A stretch of DNA of 64,000 nt. It comes from Clostridium felsineum DSM 794 (GTDB lineage: Bacteria > Bacillota > Clostridia > Clostridiales > Clostridiaceae). This document shows positions 18,968-26,898 of this stretch, piece by piece. Location of the stretch: positions 3,286,001 through 3,350,000 of the forward strand of contig NZ_CP096980.1 of assembly GCF_002006355.2 (NCBI RefSeq), read 5' to 3'. Position 1 is the stretch's first letter. Each line of letters starts with the position of its first letter. The notes beneath the pieces are model-generated. The model was not told the origin of the DNA, searched no databases, and saw nothing but the letters and a program-made list of their open reading frames with translations. The position numbers and the translations under genes were made by a program.

Positions 18968-19579
18968 CTAAAGTTTACTTATCCCATTTATAAAATAATC
19001 TATAAATGCTGTTATTTTAGATTTTATTTCATCCTGAGAAAGCTTCTCTCTTAAAAAAAGTTCATGAAAAAATATAAAGTTGAAAAAAGCACCATATATA
19101 AATTCTGCTGAAGATCCTGCATCAACTTTTCTAAAATAGCCTTTGTTTATACCTGAAATTATATAATTTTCAAGGGGTCCATTTAAATTTGAATCTAATT
19201 TTGTAAATAATGACACGTCTGGTCTATTGCCCGTTTTATCCATTGCATAAAGAAAATGAAATTCTAGTATGCTTTTCTCCATAACATTTTTATAAAAGTA
19301 CATAAAATAATCTATAAGTTCACTACGATAATTTTCCCCAGCTTCCTTAGGAAGTCCAGAAATTTCTATAGAACTAAAAATTTTAGAATATATGGCCTCT
19401 ATTATTTTCTTTTTATTAGGGAAAATGCAGTATACCATAGTCTCACTAATTCCTATAACATTAGCAATATCTTTAGCAGTAAAACCAAAGCCCTTTTTTA
19501 ACATAAGTTCTTTTCCCACACTTATAATTTGCTTTTTTCTTTCTTCATGACTCATCCTTGACTTTGAATTACTTTTCAA
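18968..19579 (-). CDS. TetR/AcrR-family regulator
   Basis: About 203 residues. The N-terminal TetR helix-turn-helix is clear (GFTAKDIANVIGISETMVYCIFPNKKKIIEAIYSK). The C-terminal ligand domain carries IDYFINGIS at the end. A TTG at 19579 has AGGAGTGG at ideal spacing; the in-frame ATG at 19597 has no ribosome site, so the TTG is preferred. It heads a two-gene operon with the GT1 glycosyltransferase. TetR proteins of this kind usually repress their own operon in response to a toxic or membrane-active compound. Confidence 0.87.
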   Translation of the reverse strand: MKSNSKSRMSHEERKKQIISVGKELMLKKGFGFTAKDIANVIGISETMVYCIFPNKKKIIEAIYSKIFSSIEISGLPKEAGENYRSELIDYFMYFYKNVMEKSILEFHFLYAMDKTGNRPDVSLFTKLDSNLNGPLENYIISGINKGYFRKVDAGSSAEFIYGAFFNFIFFHELFLREKLSQDEIKSKITAFIDYFINGISKL

Positions 19580-19752
19580 TTTACCACTCCTAAACATTAA
19601 TTTTTATACTTACTAAGTACTTACTAAGTATAATGTTGTAATTTCCCATTGTCAAACAAATTTATATAAAATCATTAACGAAATAGGATTAACCTTCTGC
19701 ATTGGCTTAACTAAGTAAACTTAAAAATATATTTATATTTTGTTCATCCTTA

Positions 19753-19925
19753 TACAATTCTTTTCCAAAGATTTTTTTACATACCCTTTTGAAATAAACC
19801 TTCTAAGTCTTATTTAATCTGCCAAGGCAATCAATCTAATTATAGTAATTAAATCTTAAATAAAAACAGTTCTCTGAGTAAATAATATTTTTTCATATTA
19901 ATCAGCCATTAGCTAAAGTTTATTA
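19753..19925 (-). pseudogene. Decayed partial copy of the GT1 glycosyltransferase gene
   Basis: Non-coding now. Bases 19753-19814 align without gaps to 18609-18670 inside the glycosyltransferase gene. The match then jumps and continues at 18869-18975, the gene's start and upstream end. The junction is the 7-base word TCTTATT, present in the intact gene at 18664-18670 and 18862-18868, so 198 bases were lost between direct repeats. Many substitutions follow. The remaining 19580-20102 gap shows no gene. Confidence 0.8.
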
Positions 19926-20102
19926 AATATTCATATTACTTATTTCATTAATTTAAATTAAATATGAGTTTTTCTTTACCTTTTTATATTTTTTGAAAAA
20001 CCCTATTGAAAGTTTTTTGTTGTGGTGCTAATATTTATAAATCAACACTTTATATGAAAAATTTACACATAATACAAAAATTTATTTAGGGGGAATATTA
20101 CT

Positions 20103-20441
20103 ATGAAAAAATATTTAATAGGTACTTTTGTGGCATTTATATTATTAGTAATTTTAGGATTTGCATCAGGAGAGTTACAAGCTATTTACAATCGCACCGT
20201 AGGTGTTGACATTAGTAGTTCTGAAACTGATAAATTTCATGCTTCAAAGGGATATGTTGATGGCGTTATCCAAGATTTATCTAAATATAAATTAGAATTA
20301 TCGCAGACAACAGACAAAGCAGCAAGACAAGCTATAATATCTCACATCAATGAGTCATTTGCTGACTTTAATGAAAATCAAATAAAAAATAAAGATTTAA
20401 GGAAGTTTCTTATTGATTGTAGAAATGGAAATATAAAATAA
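20103..20441 (+). CDS. Hypothetical single-pass membrane protein
   Basis: 112 residues. An N-terminal membrane segment (about 5-24) is followed by a hydrophilic, helix-rich domain with many charged residues. No recognised family. It follows GGGGGAATATT at good spacing and lies 16 bases before the lipoprotein gene, so it is the first gene of a three-gene operon with the two paralogs downstream. It may form a surface complex with them; that is inference from synteny only. Confidence 0.65.
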   Translation: MKKYLIGTFVAFILLVILGFASGELQAIYNRTVGVDISSSETDKFHASKGYVDGVIQDLSKYKLELSQTTDKAARQAIISHINESFADFNENQIKNKDLRKFLIDCRNGNIK

Positions 20442-20457
20442 ACTGGGGGACTTTATA

Positions 20458-20997
20458 ATGAAAAAAATATTTATAACAATATTATTGATTTTTGCAACAA
20501 CTTCAAGCGCGTTATTCTTTAGTGGTTGTGACAAATCTAATGATACTAAACAAGCAGAACAAACAGAAGCCTTACAAAAGCAATCTAGTAGCAAAATTGG
20601 AATGCCTAATATAACAAACTTTTATGAAAAACGGATGATGAAAACCATAATGGAAGATTGTGATAATTCTAATCTCATAACCTATGCTTATATAAAAAAT
20701 GATATGACTGGTAAATTCACATATTTAGGTGAAGCCATGGGATATGGTTTACCTTATGGTACAGAGTATACTAATCCTCAATATTCAACCGGTAGTTCTT
20801 CAAACAGAGTCACACTACCTCAGGCTGATCCGAATGGTCTATATAAAGCTGAAAATGTTAATGCAACTTGGATAATGCTAATTGATCCGGCGACAAAAAA
20901 AGCAAAACCTGTTTACGTTGAAAGTGATGTTACCATTTCCCCATTTAAATTACCTAAAAACTTGATAGACTCAAATACATTGCCCTCTGATTATTAA
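20458..20997 (+). CDS. Hypothetical lipoprotein, paralog of the next gene
   Basis: 179 residues. A signal peptide with lipobox FSGC (Cys about 24) and a short Lys/Glu/Gln linker lead into a roughly 150-residue soluble domain. Hallmarks are IGMPNITNFYEK, DCDNSNLITYAYIKNDMTGK, GYGLPYGTEYTNP, LPQADPNGLYKAENVNATW and a final SPFKLPKNL. I recall similar domains in hypothetical proteins of phages and mobile elements across many bacteria; function unknown. The domain is about 85 percent identical by eye to the next gene, but the membrane anchors differ completely. Confidence 0.75.
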   Translation: MKKIFITILLIFATTSSALFFSGCDKSNDTKQAEQTEALQKQSSSKIGMPNITNFYEKRMMKTIMEDCDNSNLITYAYIKNDMTGKFTYLGEAMGYGLPYGTEYTNPQYSTGSSSNRVTLPQADPNGLYKAENVNATWIMLIDPATKKAKPVYVESDVTISPFKLPKNLIDSNTLPSDY

Positions 20998-21019
20998 AAA
21001 TTGTTAAGGAGATTTTAAT

Positions 21020-21583
21020 ATGTATTATAATAATAATTCCAAAAAAAAGAGCAAAAAAAAATTTCTTCTAATCCCATTAGCTATTTTTATAGTTCTAGTG
21101 CTTTTGATAATTTTTATTCCTAGAAATCCAGATAATGATACTAAACAAGCAAAGCAAACAGAAGCATTGCAAGAGCAAGCTAGCAGCCAAATAGGAATGC
21201 CTAACATAACAAACTTTTATGAAAAAAACATGATGAAAACTATAATGGAAGACTGCGATAACTCCAATCTTATAACCTATTCTTATATAAAAAATGATAT
21301 GACTGGTAAATTCACATATTTAGGTGAATCTATGGGCTATGGCTTACCTTATGGTACAGAATACACCAACCCTAAATATTCTAAAGACAATGGAATAACT
21401 TTACCTCAGGCTGACCCAAATGGATTATATAAGGCTCAAAATGTACATGCTACATGGATAATGCTAATAGATCCTTCAACAAAACAAGCAAAGCCTGTTT
21501 ATATAGAAAGTGATGTAACAGTTTCTCCATTTAAATTACCTAAAAACTTATTGGATGCAAGCACCCTTCCAGCTGATTACTAA
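21020..21583 (+). CDS. Hypothetical membrane-anchored paralog of the preceding lipoprotein
   Basis: 187 residues. The N-terminus has a Lys-rich cytosolic stretch and a true transmembrane helix (about 15-34, ending FIPR) instead of a lipobox. From DTKQAKQTEALQ onward it repeats the preceding protein's domain almost residue for residue. It lacks the SSSN insertion near the middle. The pair is a tandem duplication in which one copy is lipid-anchored and the other helix-anchored, suggesting a pair with a common ligand or a heteromer. It is followed by a strong terminator. Confidence 0.75.
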   Translation: MYYNNNSKKKSKKKFLLIPLAIFIVLVLLIIFIPRNPDNDTKQAKQTEALQEQASSQIGMPNITNFYEKNMMKTIMEDCDNSNLITYSYIKNDMTGKFTYLGESMGYGLPYGTEYTNPKYSKDNGITLPQADPNGLYKAQNVHATWIMLIDPSTKQAKPVYIESDVTVSPFKLPKNLLDASTLPADY

Positions 21584-21597
21584 GAAAATAAATTAAA

Positions 21598-21647
21598 GAA
21601 GTAAACTTAACTCCATATACCAAATAGATATGCTTTAAGTTTACTTC
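21598..21647. terminator. Intrinsic terminator
   Basis: Perfect 13-bp stem, GAAGTAAACTTAA (21598-21610) with TTAAGTTTACTTC (21635-21647), loop 24 bases. It ends the three-gene hypothetical operon. Confidence 0.75.
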
Positions 21648-21696
21648 ATAATGTTTAACTTTTAATATTATTTTGTGTATAAGCTTATAATAATTT

Positions 21697-21756
21697 CTTA
21701 ATATAATTATTTGTGCTCTTCACATACTTAATATAATTATTTGTGCTCTTCACATA
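21697..21756. repeat. Perfect 30-bp tandem duplication at the 3' end of the MFS gene
   Basis: Two head-to-tail copies (21697-21726 and 21727-21756) of a 30-base unit starting CTTAATATAATTATTTGTGC. The second copy includes the last codons and stop of the MFS gene, so the first copy is a duplicated gene tail lying in the intergenic space. Confidence 0.95.
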
Positions 21757-23171
21757 CAATGCTTTTTTCTATACATTCTGAATCCTGTAAAAAACATACC
21801 TATAAAGCACATGCAAACCAAAACAATGTACACATATTTCATTCCATAAACGAAAACATTATCTCTTCCAAAAACATAATCAGTTACCCTATATCCTAGC
21901 TTTAGACTCATAAAATCATATAAAATAGTTCCAGATAAAATTATTCCAATTATTTGTCCAATATTTCTTACGAGTGAATTAATACTTCCGACTACCCCTA
22001 GCTTATTTCTAGGTGCTGATGACATTATTAGTGAATTATTTGCTGGTTGAAAAAGTCCTTGTCCTAAAGCTATTATAACCATATAAAATACTACTATTAT
22101 TAAAGAAGAACTCTCATTTAAAAAAGACATAAATAAAAATCCACAAGCCATAAGTACAAGACCTAAAAATGTCAATATTTCTGATCCTATCTTATCTGCT
22201 AAATTTCCCGCAACAGGTGAAATTACAGCTATGATTATTGGTTGGAGCATCAAAAATATTCCAGCAATAGAGGCAGACATTTTAAGTGTATCTTGAAGAT
22301 AAAACGGTATTATAATAGTTGATGCTTGAATACATGCAAATGATACAAGTGCACAAAAAAGGCTTAATGAAAAAATATTATTTTTAAAAATTTTAAGCTC
22401 CAAAAGTGGATTTTCTGTTTTTATTTCCAATATACCAAAAATTATAAACAGAAATATTGAAATTATCAAACTTACCATAAGTATAACATTTCCAAACCCA
22501 AAGTTCTGGGCAGCATTTAAAGCTCCGAATAAGAGTAGGCTTGCTATAAAATACAAAATGCCTCCTTTTATGTCCAATTTTTTACAATCTTTTTTCCCCT
22601 TTGGAAGCACTCTTAAACCTGCTGCAAAGGCAATGATTCCTATAGGCACATTCACAAAAAACAAATAATTCCAGGAAAAAGAATTTATAATCAATCCGCC
22701 TACAGGAGCTCCAAGCATAGTTCCAAGAGCAACAGCTGAAGCTAAAATTCCAAGTGCCTTTCCTCTTTCTTCAACTGGAAAGATTTGAGTAATAATTCCT
22801 TGATTATTAGCCATGTAAGCTCCTGCTCCTATACCTTGAATTATTCTAAAAATTATAAGCATAGTTAATGAATTTGAAAATCCACACATGAGTGAAGCAA
22901 GTGTAAATATTAAAGTTCCTATTTTAAATATTTTAGCTTTTCCTTTTATGTCTCCTAACTTTCCAAATATTAAAAGACTAGCACAAATAACCATTATATA
23001 GCTACTTACAATCCAAGTTACTTCAGCCATACTTATAGAAAGTTGTTTTGCCATCTTAGGTAATGCTATATTTACAATACTACTGCTAACACAAGACAAA
23101 AAAGACATTAACACTACAACAAATAATATAGTCCATTTACTGTGAGAGTTATTTCTCTTTACTCGATTCAT
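21750..23171 (-). CDS. MFS transporter, DHA2 family (14-helix drug:H+ antiporter)
   Basis: 473 residues with about 14 membrane segments, as in the EmrB/QacA type. The motif A region is FGKLGDIKGKAKIF, the antiporter motif C region GTMLGAPVGGLI, and DHA2 features include SFSWNYLFFVNVPIG. It would export a hydrophobic or cationic toxin using the proton gradient. The ATG follows AGGAGGG. It is monocistronic; the TetR and MerR regulators lie several kilobases away and neither is clearly linked. The gene's 3' end is duplicated by the 30-bp tandem repeat. Confidence 0.92.
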   Translation of the reverse strand: MNRVKRNNSHSKWTILFVVVLMSFLSCVSSSIVNIALPKMAKQLSISMAEVTWIVSSYIMVICASLLIFGKLGDIKGKAKIFKIGTLIFTLASLMCGFSNSLTMLIIFRIIQGIGAGAYMANNQGIITQIFPVEERGKALGILASAVALGTMLGAPVGGLIINSFSWNYLFFVNVPIGIIAFAAGLRVLPKGKKDCKKLDIKGGILYFIASLLLFGALNAAQNFGFGNVILMVSLIISIFLFIIFGILEIKTENPLLELKIFKNNIFSLSLFCALVSFACIQASTIIIPFYLQDTLKMSASIAGIFLMLQPIIIAVISPVAGNLADKIGSEILTFLGLVLMACGFLFMSFLNESSSLIIVVFYMVIIALGQGLFQPANNSLIMSSAPRNKLGVVGSINSLVRNIGQIIGIILSGTILYDFMSLKLGYRVTDYVFGRDNVFVYGMKYVYIVLVCMCFIGMFFTGFRMYRKKHCM

Positions 23172-23312
23172 TATAAAACCCTCCTATTTTAGTACATTAT
23201 TGATACACTAAATACTTTTTTCATTACTATATTAACAATTAGCAAACTATAATTCATTAATTATCTTGCTTAGTATTAGTACAATTTTGCTGTTTTTCAT
23301 AAACTTCAAACC

Positions 23313-23353
23313 AAAAAAGGTGAAAAATCAATTTATGATTTTTCACCTTTTTT
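23313..23353. terminator. Bidirectional terminator overlapping a small gene's 3' end
   Basis: An 18-bp stem, AAAAAAGGTGAAAAATCA (23313-23330) with TGATTTTTCACCTTTTTT (23336-23353) and a five-base loop. The last codons and stop of the 54-residue gene at 23333-23497 are inside it. Confidence 0.85.
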
Positions 23354-23497
23354 ATAATTATAAGCAGCAGCTATACCATATACTATTGCCAATAAAATAT
23401 ATAGAATTGCAGTAACGATATTCTTATCTCTTATGCTTAATATTGCCACAACTATAGCACATAGAGAAACTGCCAATTTAAATTTCCATCTATTCAT
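23333..23497 (-). CDS. Small two-helix membrane protein
   Basis: 54 residues from an ATG at 23497 (MNRWKFKLAVSLCAIVVAIL start). Two hydrophobic segments (about 7-21 and 28-45) end in a Lys-rich tail, YKKGEKS. The ribosome site is weak (AGAGAG about twelve bases upstream), which lowers confidence. It resembles the many small uncharacterised clostridial membrane proteins. It lies between two terminators, so it has its own transcript. Confidence 0.55.
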   Translation of the reverse strand: MNRWKFKLAVSLCAIVVAILSIRDKNIVTAILYILLAIVYGIAAAYNYKKGEKS

Positions 23498-23555
23498 CTT
23501 TAGTATACTCTCTTTCTTTTACGTTCTACTCTCACTATTTTATATTAACAAAATA

Positions 23556-23601
23556 AAAAACTAATGAATGTAATTCATAATCAGTGCATTCATTAGTTTT
23601 T
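23556..23601. terminator. Bidirectional intrinsic terminator
   Basis: AAAAACTAATGAATG (23556-23570) pairs with CATTCATTAGTTTTT (23587-23601), loop about 16 bases. It ends the GNAT gene on the minus strand. Confidence 0.8.
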
Positions 23602-23639
23602 TTATATATAAGATAAAGAAACTATTACCTTATATATAA

Positions 23640-24134
23640 TTACAATAATTTTCCCATATAAAATTCATCTAAATATTCTTTACCAATAAGCATGGCATTC
23701 TTTTTTATTCCTTCAATAACAAAACCATTTTTTTCAAAAAGGCGTTTTGCAGCTTCATTTTCACATATTACTGTTAGTTCAAGCCTTTTTATATTTTGAT
23801 TCTGTGCCCATAAGTTCATTTTCTTAACGAGTTTATTGCCAATTCCTTTTCTTTGGAACTCTTTTTTTACTCCCGTTACAATATAAGCTGAGTGTTTGAT
23901 TCTTGAAAGGACCCCTCTTGCTGCAGAAATATATCCAATAATTTCTCCCTCTTCCTCTGCAACTAAAAGTAGATCATCTCCTTCCACTGCATCTCTAATT
24001 AGACTATTTATAAAGTTCAAATTACTGCTTCTCTCTTCTGGCTCATACATCATGTACTCTGTTTCTTTATCAAGTTCAAATTGCATTCTCCAAAATGAAT
24101 ATGCATCACCTGGTCTTATCTCTCGTATAATCAT
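23640..24134 (-). CDS. GNAT-family N-acetyltransferase
   Basis: 164 residues, a single acetyltransferase domain. The acetyl-CoA pyrophosphate loop reads QRKGIGNKLV, and the C-terminal NEAAKRLFEKNGFVIEG is typical of the RimI/PhnO-like group. It transfers acetyl to an amine; the substrate is not evident. The ATG follows GAGGAGGATAAATT. It is a single gene with its own terminator. Confidence 0.88.
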   Translation of the reverse strand: MIIREIRPGDAYSFWRMQFELDKETEYMMYEPEERSSNLNFINSLIRDAVEGDDLLLVAEEEGEIIGYISAARGVLSRIKHSAYIVTGVKKEFQRKGIGNKLVKKMNLWAQNQNIKRLELTVICENEAAKRLFEKNGFVIEGIKKNAMLIGKEYLDEFYMGKLL

Positions 24135-24211
24135 AATTTATCCTCCTCGCTTTCTTTATTAACCATAACTCTTAATTCTCACCCTACACTTAGCTAAAAA
24201 TAAAACTTATA

Positions 24212-24754
24212 TTAATCCCTCAATGCCACATCAAACTCAATAATTGAATCTTCATTCTCATCAACAATCTCTACGGAAATCTTATTTACTGTTGTAGTAA
24301 ACTTGTCCTTAATATCTTGAACTTCTTCAAAAGCTCTGTCTATTTCATTTTTATTTTTAAACTGCCCTATTGTCATATGTGGCAAAAGCTTTTCATCACT
24401 AAACCATTCCGGCTTATAACTTTCTAATATTCCTGTATAAAGCCTACAACTAAGTTCTTTTATTGTTTTTCTTCCTTGTCTTACTTCTAAAAACAAGTAT
24501 CTTCCAAATTCATTGTCCACCTTTAATATTCCTTGCAAACTTAACTTAAAACTTTTAAATTCTACACATACTCTTTTAATATGTTCTTCAATTTCACTTT
24601 GGGTAAGATTACTTTTAAAGGTAAAAGCCAAAGTAACATGACCCCTTACATGCTTGAATAAAGGATCATACTTTTCTCTAATTTTATCTATTACTTGCAT
24701 ATTAGAAAACTCCGGAAAAATCATTATAGTTCGTCTTTTAATATTGTTATTCAC
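24212..24754 (-). CDS. 2'-5' RNA ligase (LigT)-like / cyclic phosphodiesterase-family protein
   Basis: About 180 residues. Two HxT motifs mark the 2H phosphoesterase superfamily: HVTL near residue 40 and HMTI near 126. These enzymes act on 2'-5' or cyclic phosphate ends of RNA or nucleotides. I prefer the GTG at 24754, nine bases after AAGGGTG; an ATG at 24760 is also possible. The start overlaps the end of the upstream membrane protein, so the two are translationally coupled. It is the last gene of the membrane-family operon; the functional link is unknown. Confidence 0.8.
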   Translation of the reverse strand: MNNNIKRRTIMIFPEFSNMQVIDKIREKYDPLFKHVRGHVTLAFTFKSNLTQSEIEEHIKRVCVEFKSFKLSLQGILKVDNEFGRYLFLEVRQGRKTIKELSCRLYTGILESYKPEWFSDEKLLPHMTIGQFKNKNEIDRAFEEVQDIKDKFTTTVNKISVEIVDENEDSIIEFDVALRD

Positions 24755-25358
24755 TACCATCACCCTTATTCATTATATCATTACCCTCTTTTTTTACAGA
24801 TAGTATCCTATTTGTAGTTGGTAGATATTTTATCTTATAGGTTTCTCCAATGTAAAATTCATACTCACTGTAGATATTATCATAAAAATCTATCTTTTTA
24901 TTATTCTTAATACTTTTTGCGTGTACAGCTGAAATTATTTTATTCTTACTACCTTTAGGTTTATCAAAGTCTAAGCCTGTTATAACAACAATATCATTTA
25001 CTGTTTTCCCACCATAATAATCTTTTAAATTATCTTGAAGTTCATCATTCTGCGTCCAAGCACCAAAAATAAGCAATAAAGAAACCACTATAAACATTAT
25101 TCCAAAAACTTTTCTAGCACTAAGGCTTTTTTCTGAAACCCATCCTCTATTATTATTTTTGACTTTAAAGTAGCTCTTAAATATAGATTTTCCAAATACA
25201 AATAATACCGCACCTATTTTAAGTGGTCCACTTATATTATCATAATCATTTAAAAAAGGTGCTTTAGCCTCATTACCTATCCTTATTCCTTCTATAAATA
25301 TTAGAATACAGATTATATTTAAGACCATATCAATTGCTATATAAATTGCCTTCTTCAT
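24747..25358 (-). CDS. Membrane protein of a local paralogous family (member 4)
   Basis: 203 residues. Two N-terminal membrane segments and a third near residues 85-105 precede an extracytoplasmic beta-rich domain. The domain's end, GETYKIKYLPTTNRILSVKK, is shared with the proteins at 25703-26278 and 26279-26875. The start ATG overlaps the stop of the preceding gene (TAATG). No known family is recognised beyond this local relation. Co-transcribed with the RNA ligase-like gene. Confidence 0.7.
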   Translation of the reverse strand: MKKAIYIAIDMVLNIICILIFIEGIRIGNEAKAPFLNDYDNISGPLKIGAVLFVFGKSIFKSYFKVKNNNRGWVSEKSLSARKVFGIMFIVVSLLLIFGAWTQNDELQDNLKDYYGGKTVNDIVVITGLDFDKPKGSKNKIISAVHAKSIKNNKKIDFYDNIYSEYEFYIGETYKIKYLPTTNRILSVKKEGNDIMNKGDGSE

Positions 25359-25687
25359 TAGTTTTCCTCCAAAGTCTCTGGCCTTAAATAAATTATTTTA
25401 AATGAACTTATACAAAAAACCAAAAATATTATACCAAATATCCTGAATTTTTTCCTTCTATGTTTTGATTTAGATTTTTCGATTGAATTATTAATTTCAC
25501 TAGCCTTCTTAAAAAAATTTCTAGTAACACAAAAGAACGCTGTATACATTATAAGATACACATAAAGCCCGAATATATCCCACTTAAAAGGATATTTAAG
25601 AACCAATGAATAAATAGTTACAATAATTGATGATATTATAGTTAAAACAGCTGCTGCTAGTCCTATTCTGTCTATTACTTTCGTCAA
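25358..25687 (-). CDS. Short membrane protein, truncated member of the local family
   Basis: 109 residues. It matches the N-terminal membrane half of the neighbours (three hydrophobic segments, PFKWD after helix 1 like PFKNE and PFKED in the paralogs) but stops soon after the last helix, so the C-terminal domain is missing. This may be a truncated copy or a working short subunit. The frame is open with a plausible start; its stop overlaps the next start. Confidence 0.65.
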   Translation of the reverse strand: MTKVIDRIGLAAAVLTIISSIIVTIYSLVLKYPFKWDIFGLYVYLIMYTAFFCVTRNFFKKASEINNSIEKSKSKHRRKKFRIFGIIFLVFCISSFKIIYLRPETLEEN

Positions 25688-25702
25688 AGCATCACCTTCA
25701 AC

Positions 25703-26278
25703 TTACTTCTTTTCTTGTATATTTAATATTCTATGTGTGGTTTTAAGATATTTTACATTGTAAACTTGTCCTTGTGAAATTTCCGATACATAAAAAGAAC
25801 AATGTTTAAATTCTAATTTTTCATTATTACGAATGTTTGTACCTTCTATTTCTGTTATTTCGGTTGTGACATGTCTACTAGCACCACGACCACCTGTATT
25901 AGTTTCTATTGTGATTTTTTTAACCTTAAGCTCTACTGAAATTATATCACCATTTTTATATTCGCTTGAATCAATCCTTAACTTGTATATATTATCTAAA
26001 GTAGCAACCCCTAAAAGTATTCCTGAGACTAAAAATATGCTTCCAATTACAATAACAGTTTTAGAGGTCTTTTTTTCTTTGGGGCCTTTTTTTGATTTTA
26101 TAGTATCGGATAGACAAGCCTTACCTAAATAGAAGAAGGCAAGATACAGAATCAAAACTATACTATCCTTACTAAACTCATTTTTAAAAGGTACATTGCA
26201 ATACAAGCCATATATAACTACCAAAATGTAGGCTAATACTATAAGTATTGATACTGTATTTATAATTTTCTTAAACAA
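25703..26278 (-). CDS. Membrane protein of a local paralogous family (member 2)
   Basis: 191 residues, starting at a TTG directly after the stop of the upstream gene, with AGAGGGGG as ribosome site. The N-terminus (FKKIINTVSILIV) aligns with MLKKIIHTVSIIIS of the upstream paralog. Three membrane segments are followed by an outside domain with a Gly-rich TGGRGASRH stretch and the shared QVYNVKYLKTTHRILNI end. Function unknown. The tandem order suggests successive duplication. Confidence 0.7.
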   Translation of the reverse strand: MFKKIINTVSILIVLAYILVVIYGLYCNVPFKNEFSKDSIVLILYLAFFYLGKACLSDTIKSKKGPKEKKTSKTVIVIGSIFLVSGILLGVATLDNIYKLRIDSSEYKNGDIISVELKVKKITIETNTGGRGASRHVTTEITEIEGTNIRNNEKLEFKHCSFYVSEISQGQVYNVKYLKTTHRILNIQEKK

Positions 26279-26875
26279 CTATTTTGCCCCCTCTACCTTT
26301 TCTATTGAAAGCAGTTTATGGGTTGTAGGCAAATATTTCACTTTATATGTATTTCCCTCTACAGCTTGATATATATAAAGAGAACAGTACTTAAATTCTA
26401 CTTCCTTTTTAGTTTTTACACTTACTCCATCCACTTCTGAAATTATCTTTGTACTAGTTCTAAAAGCACCTTTTCCACTATGCGCATAACCTATTTCTAT
26501 TTTATTTACCTTTATTACATCGGAAACTATTTTATTTTGTGTATACTCGTAAGCATTAAAAGTCATATCGTGTACATCCATAATAGTGCTTAACCCAAAG
26601 AGTATTCCACAAGCTAAAGCAAAAATTCCAACTATCAAACTACTTTTCACTCCATACTTTTCTCTTCTTTGATTCTTAGGTATTTTACTTTGTTTAATAG
26701 CATCCCTTATACCATAACCTCCAACATAAAATAATACAAGATACAAAATCAAAATAAAGTTGTAGCTTATTAAATCCTCTTTAAAAGGCACCTTTGACAC
26801 ATATACATATACCGATGCAGCAATCTCTGATACGGATATTATTATGGACACTGTATGTATTATCTTTTTTAGCAT
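26279..26875 (-). CDS. Membrane protein of a local paralogous family (member 1)
   Basis: 198 residues, the first gene of the family cluster, with AGGAGG-like ribosome site before its ATG. Three membrane segments precede an extracytoplasmic domain (HSGKGAFRTSTKIISEVDG) closing with NTYKVKYLPTTHKLLSIEK. The conserved Y..KYL.TT...L.I ending recalls the SH3-like end of DUF3592-type membrane proteins, but I would not assign that. The whole cluster runs downstream of a decayed HD gene and the AAA+/TPR operon on the same strand. Confidence 0.7.
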   Translation of the reverse strand: MLKKIIHTVSIIISVSEIAASVYVYVSKVPFKEDLISYNFILILYLVLFYVGGYGIRDAIKQSKIPKNQRREKYGVKSSLIVGIFALACGILFGLSTIMDVHDMTFNAYEYTQNKIVSDVIKVNKIEIGYAHSGKGAFRTSTKIISEVDGVSVKTKKEVEFKYCSLYIYQAVEGNTYKVKYLPTTHKLLSIEKVEGAK

Positions 26876-26898
26876 CCTTCCTCCTAGAAATTATATTA

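Noticed and set aside
19926..20102. Possible continuation of the glycosyltransferase relic
   Set aside because: Matches fade after 19925 and cannot be told from AT-rich background by eye.
21697..21756. 30-base direct repeat as a CRISPR or attachment site
   Set aside because: Only two adjacent copies without spacers or integrase nearby; it fits tandem slippage.
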